In this document: piece by piece, positions 62,860-64,000 of the stretch
How positions within the stretch are numbered: position 1 is the first letter of the stretch
Layout of the letters: the number at the start of each line of letters is the position of its first letter
Assembly: GCA_965207165.1 (NCBI GenBank)
Contig: OZ242265.1
Location: forward strand, 1,240,001 to 1,304,000
Direction: 5' to 3'
Origin: JAAXHV01 sp965207165
GTDB taxonomy: Bacteria; Pseudomonadota; Gammaproteobacteria; Eutrophobiales; Eutrophobiaceae
Length of the DNA: 64,000 bases
Notes under the pieces: model-generated
Databases searched by the model: none
Seen by the model: only the letters and a program-made list of their open reading frames with translations
What the model was told of the DNA's origin: nothing
Made by a program: the position numbers and the translations under genes

Positions 62860-64000
62860 TTACGACTCCTGCAGTTTATGGGTGAATGTGAAGACTACAA
62901 ATTCAGCGGGCCGTACTGCAGCTGCCCCGACCGTAATATTCAGACGGCCTTCAAGGATATCCTGCTCATCCATGGTCTCACCAAGGCCGACACGGATAAA
63001 GAAGGCCTCGTCCTCGGTCGCCCCGGCCAGACCTCCGTCCTGCCACAGTTGCGTCAGGTAGCTTTGTACCTGGGTCCGCAAGCGGGACCAGGTTGTCGCG
63101 GTATTCGGCTCAAACACCACATAGGACGTAGAACGTTTGATATCGCTTTCCATCTGCAGGAACAGCCGCCTGACCGGAATGTAGCGCCATTCGTTACTGT
63201 TACCCTCGAGGGTGCGGGCGCCCCAGACCAGGGTGCCTTTACCGTTGAAGGAGCGGACCGCATTGATCGATTTTCCCGATGCGTCAACATTCAACCCGGC
63301 CTGGTCATTACTGCTGATCTTGACTGCCGGACCGCTGACCGCGTTCAGGCTGACATTTGCGGGCGCCTTCCACGAGCCGATTGAATGGTCAATGCCTGAA
63401 ATCACTCCTGCTATCCCCGCACTGGGCGGCAACGTTACCGTTTGCCGGGATAAAACTGCGCTGATATTGTTGTATTGATCCGAGGTCTGGGCATCCAGGG
63501 TGCCGCTCAGGCCTGCGCCGCTGACGTTTACCGAACTGTCCGAGTAGCGGTAACGCAGGTTTGTGTTCAGGTAAGGGTAGTAAGCCGCACCGTAACTCAG
63601 GTTGTTGGTGCCGACAGCGCCGGTCCTGAAGTTGACATCGTCCGTCTTCTTAATCTTGCTCCCTGCCTGTTTCTGGTAGACATCAAGCAGCGTGAAGCGA
63701 TCCTGCATGGCGGCGCAATGCGCCAGGGCATGGTCACAAATCGATTTGTAATCGGCGTACGCCTTTGCGGAATCAGCAGTATCCGACACTGTCCCGACAG
63801 CATCAACGGGCACGACAAGGGTCGGTCCGTCCTCGGCTTTCAATGTATCTATCCCTGCCCGGATGTCCGCAGCCGACCTGGTTGTAGCCTTTGTCGTAGC
63901 CCCGTTACTGCCTGTGGATACGATGTAACAGTCACCACCGCCGTTGGCGTAGAACAGTTGCAGGCTGTGATACATCAGGTAGTTCAGCCCGGGAGAGTTG
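62860..64000 (-). CDS. Contractile sheath protein, partial (runs off the right edge)
   Basis: The C-terminal 379 codons of a sheath protein; the frame stays open at the window end. It contains YHSLQLFYANGGGDCYIVST, the shared NALRSFN/GKGTLVWGARTL segment with EWRYIPVRRLFLQMESDI, and the sheath C-terminus AVRPAEFVVFTFTHKLQ. It is the first visible gene of the minus-strand eCIS operon, whose promoter is to the right of the window. Confidence 0.95.
   Translation of the reverse strand, partial: NSPGLNYLMYHSLQLFYANGGGDCYIVSTGSNGATTKATTRSAADIRAGIDTLKAEDGPTLVVPVDAVGTVSDTADSAKAYADYKSICDHALAHCAAMQDRFTLLDVYQKQAGSKIKKTDDVNFRTGAVGTNNLSYGAAYYPYLNTNLRYRYSDSSVNVSGAGLSGTLDAQTSDQYNNISAVLSRQTVTLPPSAGIAGVISGIDHSIGSWKAPANVSLNAVSGPAVKISSNDQAGLNVDASGKSINAVRSFNGKGTLVWGARTLEGNSNEWRYIPVRRLFLQMESDIKRSTSYVVFEPNTATTWSRLRTQVQSYLTQLWQDGGLAGATEDEAFFIRVGLGETMDEQDILEGRLNITVGAAAVRPAEFVVFTFTHKLQES

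Overview
The window looks like the chromosome of a gammaproteobacterium. The left flank carries uvrC, pgsA, tRNA-Gly and tRNA-Cys in the order of the Escherichia coli uvrC-pgsA-glyW-cysT block. A TonB-dependent receptor and a lipoprotein with a Gram-negative lipobox indicate an outer membrane. I cannot name the genus from sequence alone.

Layout. (1) 1-4500: a tyrosine integrase sits next to the 3' end of tRNA-Cys and marks the edge of an island that extends off the left side, followed by tRNA-Gly, pgsA and uvrC. (2) 4600-30300: a sugar-use locus is interleaved with effector genes. The sugar genes are a MalT-like regulator, an esterase, a LacI-type regulator, beta-phosphoglucomutase, a GH65 disaccharide phosphorylase, glucokinase and a TonB receptor. 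Four of the promoters carry the same palindrome (TGTAATGCATTACA or a close variant), suggesting one LacI regulon. Between them lie three large genes whose N-termini carry the DUF4157 domain (HEAAH motif) typical of cargo of extracellular contractile injection systems (eCIS). One has an unrecognised duplicated C-terminal module. One is fused to a trehalose-6-phosphate-phosphatase-like HAD domain, and one to a trehalose-6-phosphate-synthase-like GT20 domain. (3) 30344-64000, minus strand: a large eCIS (Afp/PVC-type) cluster. It has two adjacent sheaths (one cut by the window end), a split tube protein, tube initiator, Afp6, LysM adaptor, spike, gp25, two big baseplate proteins, a fibre-like protein, tape measure, a third sheath, AAA+ ATPase, PAAR-like tip and two DUF4255 cap proteins. 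Between the two cap genes is a phage-type lysis cassette (endolysin, holin, i-spanin, overlapping o-spanin). A short DUF4157 protein lacking a toxin domain ends the cluster.

Two insertions have hit this system. A 5,095-bp IS1595-family element (perfect 25-bp inverted ends, 8-bp target duplication AAAACATT) splits the GT20 effector. It carries passenger genes, including a serralysin-like RTX metalloprotease. Removing the element and one duplication restores one 933-codon frame. An 8.7-kb genomic island lies inside the tube gene with a 7-bp core TGAGCCA at both ends. Removing it restores a 148-codon tube protein. The island carries an integrase and a GC-rich defence block: a decayed HigB with intact HigA, an Mrr-like nuclease, an MmeI-like restriction-methylase and a possible HEPN protein.

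The main novelty is a divergent pair of DUF4157-fused trehalose-phosphate enzymes, apparently built as injected effectors, next to a trehalose/maltose phosphorolysis pathway and an eCIS with its own lysis genes. As it stands in this sequence the particle should not assemble a normal tube unless the island excises. All family assignments come from motif reading; no database search was run.
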